Source: Moesziomyces globuligerus (Eukaryota > Basidiomycota > Ustilaginomycetes > Ustilaginales > Ustilaginaceae). Taken from it: DNA of 64,000 nt. The first letter of the stretch is position 1, and each line of letters begins with the position of its first letter. This document shows, in pieces, positions 49,933 through 58,325 of this stretch. The position numbers and the translations under genes are program-made. Where the stretch lies: NCBI GenBank assembly GCA_030849465.1, contig JARVLF010000020.1, forward strand, positions 1-64,000, read 5' to 3'. The notes below the pieces were generated by a model that was given only the letters and a program-made list of their open reading frames with translations, was not told the origin of the DNA and searched no databases.

Positions 49933-51651
49933 TTAGCGGGTGAGATCGGAGCCTTTTGAGCGGGGAGGTTGGTGGCACTCTGCCCATACGTGGGGGTGGC
50001 AGTGATCGTCCAAGACGAGAATCACGTGCTCCCTGGTACATGCTGCGCCTACCACATCCACCACTCGCGCGCCCTGCTCATCCGGTTGTTGCGACTTGAG
50101 GCGAGCGTTTTCATCGAGATACTGCTGGTAGGGTGACTTTGCAATCGCCAACGGCACACGCGTAGGTCTTGTCAACGGCCTGCTCGACACGCTCCGTGGT
50201 GGCACGCCCCACATCCATACATTGAGCTGCTTCGAATCCCCCCCTTGCGTACCCCCTTGCGTCGTTGCCACGACGTACTCGAGACCAGCAAAGATCCCCG
50301 TCACCTCCTCGTCTTGAGGCAACCCCTCTACCTGAGCGAGAGTATCATCGGGAGCATCGTTGGCTCGAGCACCATAGCCGATGGTCCATACGCGACCGTT
50401 TGAGTCGAGGATAGCAGCAAATGAACCGCCAGCAACCAGGGTCCGGATCCTCGGTTCACCCTCATCCCTCCCCAACCCCTGCGCTTCGTACGCTGCAATC
50501 AGAGGATTAGACACAAACGTGGGGTGCGGGATGCGGTCGCGAATCCCGGCGAACGATTGTCCGTACTCCGAGTTGCCCCACACCCACAAATCGCCGCTGT
50601 CAAGCACCACGTACGACGTATCCGCCCCACACACCACCACACCCATACCCCCCTGCCCTTCCCCAGAGTCGACGGGAATAGGTGCATCGGGCAGACCGGG
50701 GACAGGCTGGAAGGTACGCGAGAGGAGAGGTTGGATGGGTACCGCATCTGCGCTCTGACTAGGCGTCGTACCTAGCTGTCCATCCGTATTCAACCCCGTG
50801 CTCAGCACACCCTGCAGTCGATAGCCGCCCAACACCCTTTCGCGCAGTACCAGGCTATGATCCACGCCCACCGCGATACTCTTCACCCTCCATCCACTCG
50901 ACCCCTCCTCCCGCTCCCCTTCGGAGTCGGTTTCGAATTGGACCTTTCGCGGGAGGGGGAGGAGACGGAGTTGAGCAGCGTCCGAACCGACGGCACGGTA
51001 GGAGAGATCGTACGCATCGGCGTGCGGGGGTGTGGGTTGTTCTTCGGGGCGTGCGGTGCCGAGTTGACCGAGCGTATCGTTTCCGAACGCATACAGCGTC
51101 GAGGTTTGGTCTGCGTTGGCGGTGACGACGAAGCTGAAGCCCGTACCCGCAGCCAGAGCGGACACGCCGCCTTTGCCGTGGAGCTCGCCGGTGACCATAC
51201 CTCTTGTCGCCTCGTGCGAAGCAAACCCGAGTCCGAGCTGCGCATGCGTGTTTCTCCCCAACGCCAACACTTTGCTCGGCTGAGCTGACCCACTCGTCCT
51301 CCCACCCACGTCAATCACCTCTCCTTGCACCTCCCGGTGGTCGTGGCAAGGCGCTTGAGCATCGAGGACGGTAGGATGGAGAGTTGCTGGTCGGCGCGAG
51401 GTGGTGGTTGGATCAAGGGGGTGCGGGAGGAGGGTGTAGGAAAGGAGGGCGTGAGAGGACGATGCTGTGAGGGCGGTAAAGTTGAGCCCACGATCGACGT
51501 CCGACGTACAGCCAACGGCATCGATCCAGTCGCGAGGCAGCTTGGCAAACCGACGCGGCGATTCGTAGCCCAGCACATGACCAAAGTACATCACGTGCTG
51601 ATAGCGCCAAGCCGCCGTCGTCGTCATCCGTCGTACCCCCACCCGCATCAT
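49933..51651 (-). CDS. Mitochondrial RCC1-like repeat protein (RCC1L/Fmp25-like)
   Basis: The product (572 residues from the ATG at 51651) carries RCC1-type beta-propeller blades: VLALGRNTHAQLGLG, LYAFGNDTLGQLG, STGLNTDGQLG, LWVWGNSEYGQ, VWTIGYGARAN and VWMWG, spread through residues 120-510. The N-terminus is Arg-rich with no acids (MMRVGVRRMTTTAAWRYQHV), which fits a mitochondrial presequence, and YQHVMYFGHVLGYESPRRF resembles the segment before the propeller in animal RCC1L. That protein acts in mitochondrial ribosome assembly; yeast Fmp25 is needed for complex III assembly. Neither role can be chosen from sequence. A nuclear Ran exchange factor is unlikely given the presequence and spacing. 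The frame is open upstream of 51651 but without an ATG. M29 at 51627 is another possible start. Confidence 0.78.
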   Translation of the reverse strand: MMRVGVRRMTTTAAWRYQHVMYFGHVLGYESPRRFAKLPRDWIDAVGCTSDVDRGLNFTALTASSSHALLSYTLLPHPLDPTTTSRRPATLHPTVLDAQAPCHDHREVQGEVIDVGGRTSGSAQPSKVLALGRNTHAQLGLGFASHEATRGMVTGELHGKGGVSALAAGTGFSFVVTANADQTSTLYAFGNDTLGQLGTARPEEQPTPPHADAYDLSYRAVGSDAAQLRLLPLPRKVQFETDSEGEREEGSSGWRVKSIAVGVDHSLVLRERVLGGYRLQGVLSTGLNTDGQLGTTPSQSADAVPIQPLLSRTFQPVPGLPDAPIPVDSGEGQGGMGVVVCGADTSYVVLDSGDLWVWGNSEYGQSFAGIRDRIPHPTFVSNPLIAAYEAQGLGRDEGEPRIRTLVAGGSFAAILDSNGRVWTIGYGARANDAPDDTLAQVEGLPQDEEVTGIFAGLEYVVATTQGGTQGGDSKQLNVWMWGVPPRSVSSRPLTRPTRVPLAIAKSPYQQYLDENARLKSQQPDEQGARVVDVVGAACTREHVILVLDDHCHPHVWAECHQPPRSKGSDLTR

Positions 51652-51998
51652 CCTTACCACCAATCCTTGCAAGTGGTTGTGTGGAGCGAACAGACGTCGT
51701 GCAAAGCCCAAGCGCGCGTGGAAATGGCCTCCACCTCACACCAACCCCATGTCCCGAATTCCGAAAGTCCATGCTGCGCAAACCAAGTCAGCTCACCACA
51801 CACGCACACGCACACGCAAACACGGCTGAGCAAGCGGGCAAAGCGCAAAGCAAACAGGATGTGATTTGGTGTTCGCAGCGCACACGGCAACATTTCAAGA
51901 GTCACCGTCAAAGAGTCGCACCAAAAGCAAGGATGCACCCCCGCTCTTGGCACGCGAGCGAAAATTTTGGGTTTGAGAACGGCCGATGCTGTGGCGGC
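51652..51998. other. Intergenic, promoter of the RCC1L-like gene
   Basis: This is 347 bp between two tandem minus-strand genes. A CA-rich microsatellite (ACACACGCACACGCACACGC) lies at about 51796-51820. No TATA box is clear. Confidence 0.5.
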
Positions 51999-53440
51999 TT
52001 AGGGAGTGGTAGCAGCGGCGGTCTGTGCCTGGGTATCCTCGTCGGCAGCGCCGTTTGCGGTCTGCTTCTGGCGCCTCTCCTTCTCGGTCTCGAGCTGGTT
52101 GTAGAGGAGGAAGAGGGCCTTTTCGTTGGCCTCGGGGGTGCCCTGGATGGTAAACATGCGCTCGCCCGTCTCGTCGTGCGGCACCTTTGCGATCGAGATG
52201 CGCGAGCCGCTGAGCCTACGGATCTCGGTGATTTTGGAGCCGCCCTTGCCGATGATGCAGCCCACCATGTCCGAGGGGATCGAGATGTTCTGCGTGCGCA
52301 GGTGCGCCGCATCCACCAGCGGCGGCGCCGACGCGTTGGGCTCGCCCGCCGTCGCCGAGTTGGTCGTCGCGCCCGCCACGAGGCCGCCTCCGGGCGTCAC
52401 GACGGCGTTGGGGTCGGTGCGGCGCGTGCCGTTGCCACCCTCGGCGTTGGCGCCGGCGTTGTTGTTGGCGTTGGCGGCGTTGCTGCTGCTGTTGTTGGCG
52501 CCACGACGGTTGTTGGAGCCGAACGCGGCGGGCGTGGCGGCGTTGAGGTTCATGTTGCCCATGGCGCCGGCGAGGTAAGCGGGCCCACCCTGGCGACGCG
52601 AGCCCTGCTGCTGAAGGCCACCCATGCCGCCCGCGGCAAGGATGCCCGGGCCGTCGGCCTGGCCGGGCTGGTAGAGGACGACGTTCTGCGAGCGGTCCCA
52701 GTCCTCTGCGAGGCACTTTGCGATCTCGTGGATGGCGACGCGGATGGCGTCGACGGAGCCCTGCACCTCGACGACGCGCTCGGTAGACTGCGGGAGCATC
52801 TCCTTGGAGGCGACCATGCGTGCGCCCGAGAGGTCCTGGATGTGCTTGATCTTGAGGCCCTGGCGGCCGATGACGGTGCCCATGAGGTTGTGCGAGATGA
52901 GCAGGCGCACCGAGGTCGACTGTGCGGCGGCGTCGGCGGCGGCGGCGGCGGGCGAGCCGTCGGCCTGGACGGGCGCGTTGAGCGGGTTCTCGAGGATGGT
53001 CTTTGCGATGAGCGCAAAGGCGTCCGAGATGCCGACGAGCGTGCCGGTGACCGAGAGCACGCGGTCGTGGACACCGGGGACGACCTTGCTGACGCCTGCC
53101 TTGACGCCGGTCTGCTCGCGGAGCTCGGCGACGTTGGCACCGCCCTTGCCGATGATGATGCCGGCCTCCTTGGTGGAGACGAGCGCACGGACGAGGAGCG
53201 TAGCGTTGGGGTCGACGGCAGCGCCCTCGGCACTGTCGTCAGCGGGGGAAGCGTCGGCAGCGGCGTCGAGGGCGGCGGGGGCGGCAGCAGCCTCGGGGCT
53301 AGCGGCAACAGCCTCGGGCTTGATGTCTGCAAGTGGGCAAGTGGGCAAGAATAGGCGAAAGAGACTGGTCAGCACTTGGAGAGGAGAGCGGCTGGGGTTG
53401 TGCGCAGAGGATACGTACCAGCAATAGGAGCAGCGGACAT
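51999..53440 (-). CDS. Triple-KH-domain RNA-binding protein (PCBP/Rnc1/Pbp2 type)
   Basis: The product is a cytoplasmic or nuclear RNA-binding protein that would recognise C-rich single strands. Exon 1 (53440-53419) encodes only MSAAPIA plus one base. A 92-nt intron (GTACGT donor, TTGCAG acceptor, 53418-53327) follows, then exon 2 (53326-51999), giving 449 residues. Three KH domains have intact GxxG loops: KH1 GKGG at 67-70, KH2 GRQG at 161-164, KH3 GKGG at 367-370. KH1 and KH2 are close together and KH3 is separated by an Asn/Gly/Ala-rich linker (about 230-345), the usual PCBP layout. The Asn-rich linker (NNSSSNAANANNNAGANAEG) is prone to condensate formation. Fission yeast Rnc1 and yeast Pbp2/Hek2 share this design, with roles in mRNA stability; the smut targets are unknown. 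Confidence 0.88.
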
Positions 53441-54780
53441 GGTGAAAGACGGAGGAGAAAGGTTGGGTGGAGGAGAGGTGGGTGAGGAAGGGACGTCGGT
53501 TGGGATGGCGAGTCGGGGCGAGACGAGGTTGCGGAAGGGCGGGCGGGGGTGGGGCGGTGAGGCGAGAGTGGGGTGGAAAGCGGAAGGGTGTGGCGAAGGA
53601 GGGTCTGGCGGAAGGAGGACGATGGAAGACAGGTGGGTGGTGGTGGTGATGATGAGAAGATTGCGAGGCTCAGTGGTGAGTGGCAGCAGCACGAGACTCG
53701 ACCTTCTTTCGACTCTCTCTCTCTCTCTCTGTCTCTCTCTCTGCCTCTCAACCGCCCTTTCTCTCGCTCTGGAGCCCACACCTCAGCGCACCACACCAGA
53801 GCGCACCACAGCGCACCGACACGTCTCGAGCAAAGTCTCCAAAAAAAGAAAAAAGAGGGGGAAAAAAAGGGAAAAGTGGCAGCTGGAAGCGAAGAAAAAA
53901 ATTCCAAGCTCTGGTGCGAGAGAAGCAATTTAAAATAAGCAGTGAGATGTGATCGTGTTGCTCCCACCCAGCAGCAGCACTCGTACACGACAGCCAAGAG
54001 CACACGCCGCCCCGCATCACTCACATTCGAGAGGAAGCCCCAGTCTAAGCCTGCCATTCGACCAAAGGTGCTGAGTGCGACTTTCAAAACGAAGCCTGCC
54101 GATGCCCAAGAGACAAAGCTGTCGTCGTCGGTTGCCGCAGACCGCAATCCCAGCATGCTTGGCCAGCTGCAGAGCCTCTCCAACCCTGCATCCCTCGCGC
54201 ATGCATCCTCATCTTTTTTTCTCCTCTTCTTCACGAGATCGATCGGGCTTCTAATTTTGTCTTGACAAGCCATCGGCGATGAGCTTATTCGAATTCGTGC
54301 GAGATGGAGAGAGCATGCCGGTCAACCGAGCCGAGCCGAATCGAATCAGAAGCTGCAGTGTGCGCACGTTGCCACTGTCCGATTCCAAAAGTCGAATCGC
54401 ATCCCAGACTGCCGCCGCCTTTGGCTCTCGAGAAGCTGTGCGAGCCATCCGCCTCGCCCGGGACCAGCAGCGCTACAGCAGCGCTGATCCAACAGCCACA
54501 GTGACTTGGCTGCAACTACACATGGCTGCGTCCGAGTGAGGCTCGAAAAGGCTCGACTCGCTTGTGGTGGCAGAGATCGTCGCACCGCTGTGAATCGGCG
54601 GGCCGTACTCTTGTTTGTTGTCGGCCTTGTGCTCGCGTTGGGTTGCGTTCCTGTGCGGCGGATGCGCCTAAATTCCAACTGCTCCACCCCCACCCGCCGC
54701 ATTTTGAGATCGTCGGATCGCTTAGGCTTAGGCCACCGTTGGTCTCACCCCTTGCAAGTAACCACCATACCACACGCACC
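53441..54780. promoter_or_regulatory. Divergent promoter region between the KH gene and the VTC1-like gene
   Basis: This is 1.34 kb between divergent start codons. A (CT)n tract at 53712-53748, just upstream of the KH gene, reads (GA)n in its direction of transcription. Poly-purine runs lie at 53838-53875. The rest is unremarkable. Confidence 0.5.
53712..53748. repeat. (CT)n microsatellite
   Basis: A run of CT with two interruptions, about 270-310 bp upstream of the KH-protein ATG. Confidence 0.9.
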
Positions 54781-55452
54781 ATGTCGGCACCAGCCTCGCG
54801 CGACGCCGCTGCGTCCCTCTCCGACCCACCGCAGCAGGGCACGCTCGCTTACGCCTACCGCCGTTCCGTCGTAGCCCTCCAGAACGTCTTTGGCTACCAC
54901 CCCGACTCGCAGTATGCCGAACGCGAACCTCTCCTGAGCAACCAAGACGGCGACGACGCCCACGGCCCCTCGAGCTCCAACGGCTACGGCGCCGTCGCCT
55001 CGGCCTCCCGCGATGCTTCCCGCCCGCGCATCCGCAAACCCAAAAAGATCGTCTCGCAGAGCAAGGTCGAGGCCAAGGTCTGGTTCGCAAACGAACGCAC
55101 CTGGATCTCCTGGCTTCGCGTCTCGATCCTCATCGGCTCCTTCGCCCTCGCCCTCTTCAACTCGGACACCTTCTTCCAGCACCACAACGACTCGCACCCG
55201 GGCACACACAACTCCTACCTCTCCTCCGGCGCCATCAAGACCTTTGGCGCCGTCTACGCCGCCATCGCCATCCTCACCCTCCTCTGGGGCCTCTACAGCT
55301 ACCAGCGCCGTGTCACCCTCATCAAGACAAAGTACCCGGGCAACTTTGACGACCTCGTCGGTCCTCCGCTCATCTGCGCCGCCCTCTTCGTCGCTGTCCT
55401 CCTCAACTTTATCATCCGCGTCAAACAGCGCGACTACGAGAATCACCACTGA
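54781..55452 (+). CDS. VTC1-like/DUF202 membrane protein
   Basis: The 223-residue product has a disordered N-terminus (1-90) and a DUF202-type domain (about 95-217). Its signature, KVEAKVWFANERTWISWLRV, matches the KVFFANERTFLxWL block of Vtc1 and the C-terminal domains of Vtc2-4. Three membrane segments follow (about 108-127, 153-175, 192-214). The link PGNFDDLVGPPLICAALFVA also resembles Vtc1. Vtc1 is a subunit of the vacuolar transporter chaperone that makes and moves polyphosphate into the vacuole. The N-terminal extension of about 90 residues and an inserted loop (FFQHHNDSHPGTHNSYLSSG) are longer than in yeast Vtc1 (about 130 residues), so a diverged paralog is possible. There is no SPX domain or polymerase core. 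The ATG at 54781 sits directly after CACGCACC. Confidence 0.78.
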   Translation: MSAPASRDAAASLSDPPQQGTLAYAYRRSVVALQNVFGYHPDSQYAEREPLLSNQDGDDAHGPSSSNGYGAVASASRDASRPRIRKPKKIVSQSKVEAKVWFANERTWISWLRVSILIGSFALALFNSDTFFQHHNDSHPGTHNSYLSSGAIKTFGAVYAAIAILTLLWGLYSYQRRVTLIKTKYPGNFDDLVGPPLICAALFVAVLLNFIIRVKQRDYENHH

Positions 55453-56034
55453 TCTCAACATCTCCACACATACTGCTCCTGCACCGATCTTGCTCCCTTC
55501 TCTCCTCTACATCACGAGGCCTTTGCTACTTGATCCTTTTGTTCGCATCCGCATTCTTTGCCCCTCAATCTCACTCGTCCGCTCATGGCTCCAGAGTCGA
55601 ATCGCGAGCGACCGTCATCGTGAGCATCCGAAGCCGCCCAAGATACGCGAGGCCTAACAGTTTTACTGAGAATTCCCCCCCAAAAACGCTTCCTGACTCA
55701 GCCTGATTCAGCATTTCACGCGCATCTTGTCTGCCACGACGGCGAGGCGGCGAGGATGGACCCTGGCTTTGCTGGGCGCAGCGGTGACGTCGTCGTCCCG
55801 TCGGTCCGGTGGCGCTCGTTTGCCTTTCAACCGTCAACTGCCAATCCTCCGGCTTTCGTCGACGTGGAGGCAGGCGGCTTTGCGCAACGCATATCTCCTC
55901 TCCCCCGGCACCCTTTTCGGGTTGGCTTGCTACCACCACCACCATCAGTTGCTCTCACGCCACTCTTGCTGCCAGCTCTACATCATCCCAGCTCCTGCCC
56001 GCTCTGGTCCTAGCACTCCGCCTCGACGTCTAGC
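55453..56034. other. Intergenic, promoter of the J-protein gene
   Basis: This is 582 bp between two plus-strand genes. I see no coding frame, repeat or RNA gene. Confidence 0.45.
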
Positions 56035-56781
56035 ATGGACGCTCCTCTGCCCGACTACTACCGTACGCTTGGTGTAGCCTCGAGCGCGTCTGCGTCCGAG
56101 ATCAAGGAGGCGTACAAGCGGCGCTCGCTCAAGACGCATCCGGATCGCTTCCCCAACGCCTCGCCCGCCGAGCGTCAGAGGTACACGCAAAAGTTCCAGA
56201 CGCTCGCCGACGCCTACTACGTGCTTTCGGACACGCAGCGTCGACGCGAGTACGACCAGCTCCGCACCTCGCGCCCCTCGAACACCTCGTTCTTCTCGGG
56301 TGGCGACGACGACGACGACGAAGAGACAGCGTCCGAGTACACGGAAAAGGAACAGGGCTACTCGGCCAACTTCTTCCAGTCCTTCTTCCCGGGCGCGTTC
56401 AAGGAGGAGCACGACGATCCGGACGAGCAGCCGCACAACGCCAGCAGCCAGCGAGGCCAGCGCGCAAGCAGCCAACCCGCCGCGGACGGCATCTTTGCCA
56501 ACGTCTTTGAGGAGCTCCTGCGTCCCGAGGTGAGCCGCGTCGCGCCCGTGTGGAAGTGGGTCGGCGGTGCTTCCGGTTCCGCGCTCGGTTTCATCGTGGG
56601 CAACATTCCCGGTGCGCTCGCAGGTGCATTCGCAGGTAGCCAGCTCGGCCGCATCCGCGACGCCAAGGGCAAGAGCGTCGCCGAGGTGTTTATGGGCCTG
56701 GGTGCTGGTCAGCGCGCCGAAGTTCTCACCCGACTGCTCCAGCGCGTGCTCTCGCAGCAGGCCGGGCCCGTACCGCAATGA
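56035..56781 (+). CDS. J-domain (DnaJ/Hsp40-type) co-chaperone
   Basis: The J domain is at the N-terminus (about 6-75). YYRTLGVASSASASEIKEAY leads to the catalytic H35-P36-D37, followed by FQTLADAYYVLSDTQRRREY. The HPD stimulates the ATPase of an Hsp70 partner. There is no zinc finger or G/F region, so it is a class C J-protein. A D/E-rich stretch (GGDDDDDEE) and an FFQSFFPGAF segment lie mid-protein. Residues 175-215 are Gly/Ala-rich and mildly hydrophobic (GGASGSALGFIVGNIPGALA, then GAFAGSQLG), like a glycine-zipper segment that could sit in or on a membrane. The length is 248 residues. It resembles Caj1/Djp1-like cytosolic J-proteins in its tail, without a firm ortholog. The stop codon overlaps the start of the next gene as ATGA. 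Confidence 0.85.
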   Translation: MDAPLPDYYRTLGVASSASASEIKEAYKRRSLKTHPDRFPNASPAERQRYTQKFQTLADAYYVLSDTQRRREYDQLRTSRPSNTSFFSGGDDDDDEETASEYTEKEQGYSANFFQSFFPGAFKEEHDDPDEQPHNASSQRGQRASSQPAADGIFANVFEELLRPEVSRVAPVWKWVGGASGSALGFIVGNIPGALAGAFAGSQLGRIRDAKGKSVAEVFMGLGAGQRAEVLTRLLQRVLSQQAGPVPQ

Positions 56782-57605
56782 GCGCCAACGAGGCATCGCA
56801 GACCAAGCGACCGCGAGGTAGACCCCGCGGTGCAGGCGGCGCAGGCGGCGCAGGCGGAGCAGGCGGAGCAAGTGGCGAGACGACACGCAAGAAGAGCAAG
56901 ACGAGCGAGGAGGCCAAGATGGGAGACGACGAAGCGGGCAAGCGCGCAGATGCGCTGCGTGCGAATGCCAAGAGCCGGACGCACTCGAGGAACATCTTTC
57001 CGGGTACGAACAAGCATCTGCCTAGAGCAGCGCAGGAGGTGGTGGAGAGGGCGCTGCTCGACGACGGTCTGGCGAGGGCGCCGGCCTCGGATGCGCGCTG
57101 GAAGCAGCTGTACAGCCAGCTCGACCAGCTCGTCAACGCCTCGGATGGCCAAGTCGGCAGCGGTAGCAGCAGCCGGATCAGCGACGGTGGCATGGACGAT
57201 GATGACGACACGGCCTCGGCGTACGAGTGGGCGTCGTCGTCGTCGAGCGAGCAGGGCGCCGATGAAGCGGCGCATGCGGATTCGAGCCGCGAGGTGAATG
57301 CAGGCGAGGCGCTGCCCGACGCCGAGCTGGCCGACGCCGTGCACCGGTTCGTGTCGCAGTCGCTGAGCACGAGCAAGCGGCGTGGACTGGGCGACAAGGT
57401 GGCGCGTGGTTCGTGGGATCCGAGCTCGCTCGCCGCGCTCGCCATGTTGACCGAAGAGATTGCACGCTCGCAGGCAGCGTTCAATGCTCGGCGCACCGTG
57501 CTCGCCATGAGCGCCAAATCCACCGCGCGCAAGCAGAAGCGCAGCCACCAGCAACAGCAACAGCAACAGCAACAGCCAGAGGCAGAGCCAGAGTTAGAGT
57601 GTTGA
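56778..57605 (+). CDS. AT-hook-like, low-complexity protein of unknown function (overlaps the J-protein stop)
   Basis: The 275-residue frame begins at an ATG inside the J-protein stop (ATGA, 4-nt overlap, +2 frame). The N-terminus has an AT-hook-like core, KRPRGRPRG (residues 10-18), followed by four GGA repeats, a KKSKT basic patch and a helical region. Two folded-looking segments follow (HLPRAAQEVVERALLDDGLA and LADAVHRFVSQSLS, then SSLAALAMLTEEIARSQAAF), separated by an acidic Ser-rich stretch (GGMDDDDDTASAYEWASSSS). It ends with a basic then Gln-rich tail. The AT-hook points to chromatin or rDNA, but I cannot name a family. GC-rich codons continue throughout, which supports coding. How it is translated is open: it could be dicistronic, have its own promoter inside the J gene, or be joined to the J gene by splicing. 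Confidence 0.65.
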   Translation: MSANEASQTKRPRGRPRGAGGAGGAGGAGGASGETTRKKSKTSEEAKMGDDEAGKRADALRANAKSRTHSRNIFPGTNKHLPRAAQEVVERALLDDGLARAPASDARWKQLYSQLDQLVNASDGQVGSGSSSRISDGGMDDDDDTASAYEWASSSSSEQGADEAAHADSSREVNAGEALPDAELADAVHRFVSQSLSTSKRRGLGDKVARGSWDPSSLAALAMLTEEIARSQAAFNARRTVLAMSAKSTARKQKRSHQQQQQQQQQPEAEPELEC

Positions 57606-58325
57606 AATCATGTAGAATCACCTCGATGTGAGGGGTGGTTTTGGGAATCCATGGAAATTCAATCTGAGATCCGGACAACCGGGACAGGTGCGCAAGAGTG
57701 GAGCTACTGTATTTGCGAGCGGAAAAAAAAATGAAAGGAAGAAAGGGAAGTTGGATCGGCGAATTTTGTTTGAGGGTGCAGATAAGGGAGGTGCATTCGA
57801 TCGGATGCAGCCGAGCAACGCGTGGGCGGCCATGCAGCGTTGCAAGTCCGAGTCCGAGGCGGCGGCAGAGCGTTTGACAACGTGTGCGCTCGCGCCCGGT
57901 CCGCCCAAAGTGGCGGCCCAAACAGCCGGCTTGGACGTCGGAAAACCCGCGCTCAGCACCGCCCCCCTCTGCGCTCGTTGCTCATGCGCTTAACTCTTTG
58001 GCTACTCAGCTCTCACTCGCTTCTATAGTCACAAGGCACTTTGGCACCCATGCATGCGCAATGCATCGCAGTGCACCGCAATCACAATGCATCACTCTGC
58101 ACCGCTCCCCGCGGGAGGGCCGACCGCAATTGCGACTGCAACTGCGAAGGTTGGTTATCGATGCGCTGTCCTTGCGTCGAAGGCGACGCAGGATGTGAAT
58201 GCGCTTGTCTGTCTCCTTTGCTCTGGGCGATGCTGATGACCATATAACCTCGTCGCTATCCTCCCGACCATGTTGCGCAACCGCTTCCCCATGCCGCATA
58301 CACGCTGACCTCACGTGCTGCCGTC
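57606..58325. other. Intergenic, promoter of the GT31-like gene
   Basis: This is 720 bp between plus-strand genes. A short imperfect repeat of GCAATGCATCGCA/GTGCACCGCAATCA type is at 58050-58110. An A-rich run is at 57724-57731. No RNA gene is recognised. Confidence 0.45.

Noticed and set aside
56770..56801. 32-nt GT...AG that would fuse the J-protein to the AT-hook-like protein
   Set aside because: Shorter than any convincing intron in this window (67-161 nt) and lacks room for a branch site. Kept only as an alternative in the overlap finding.
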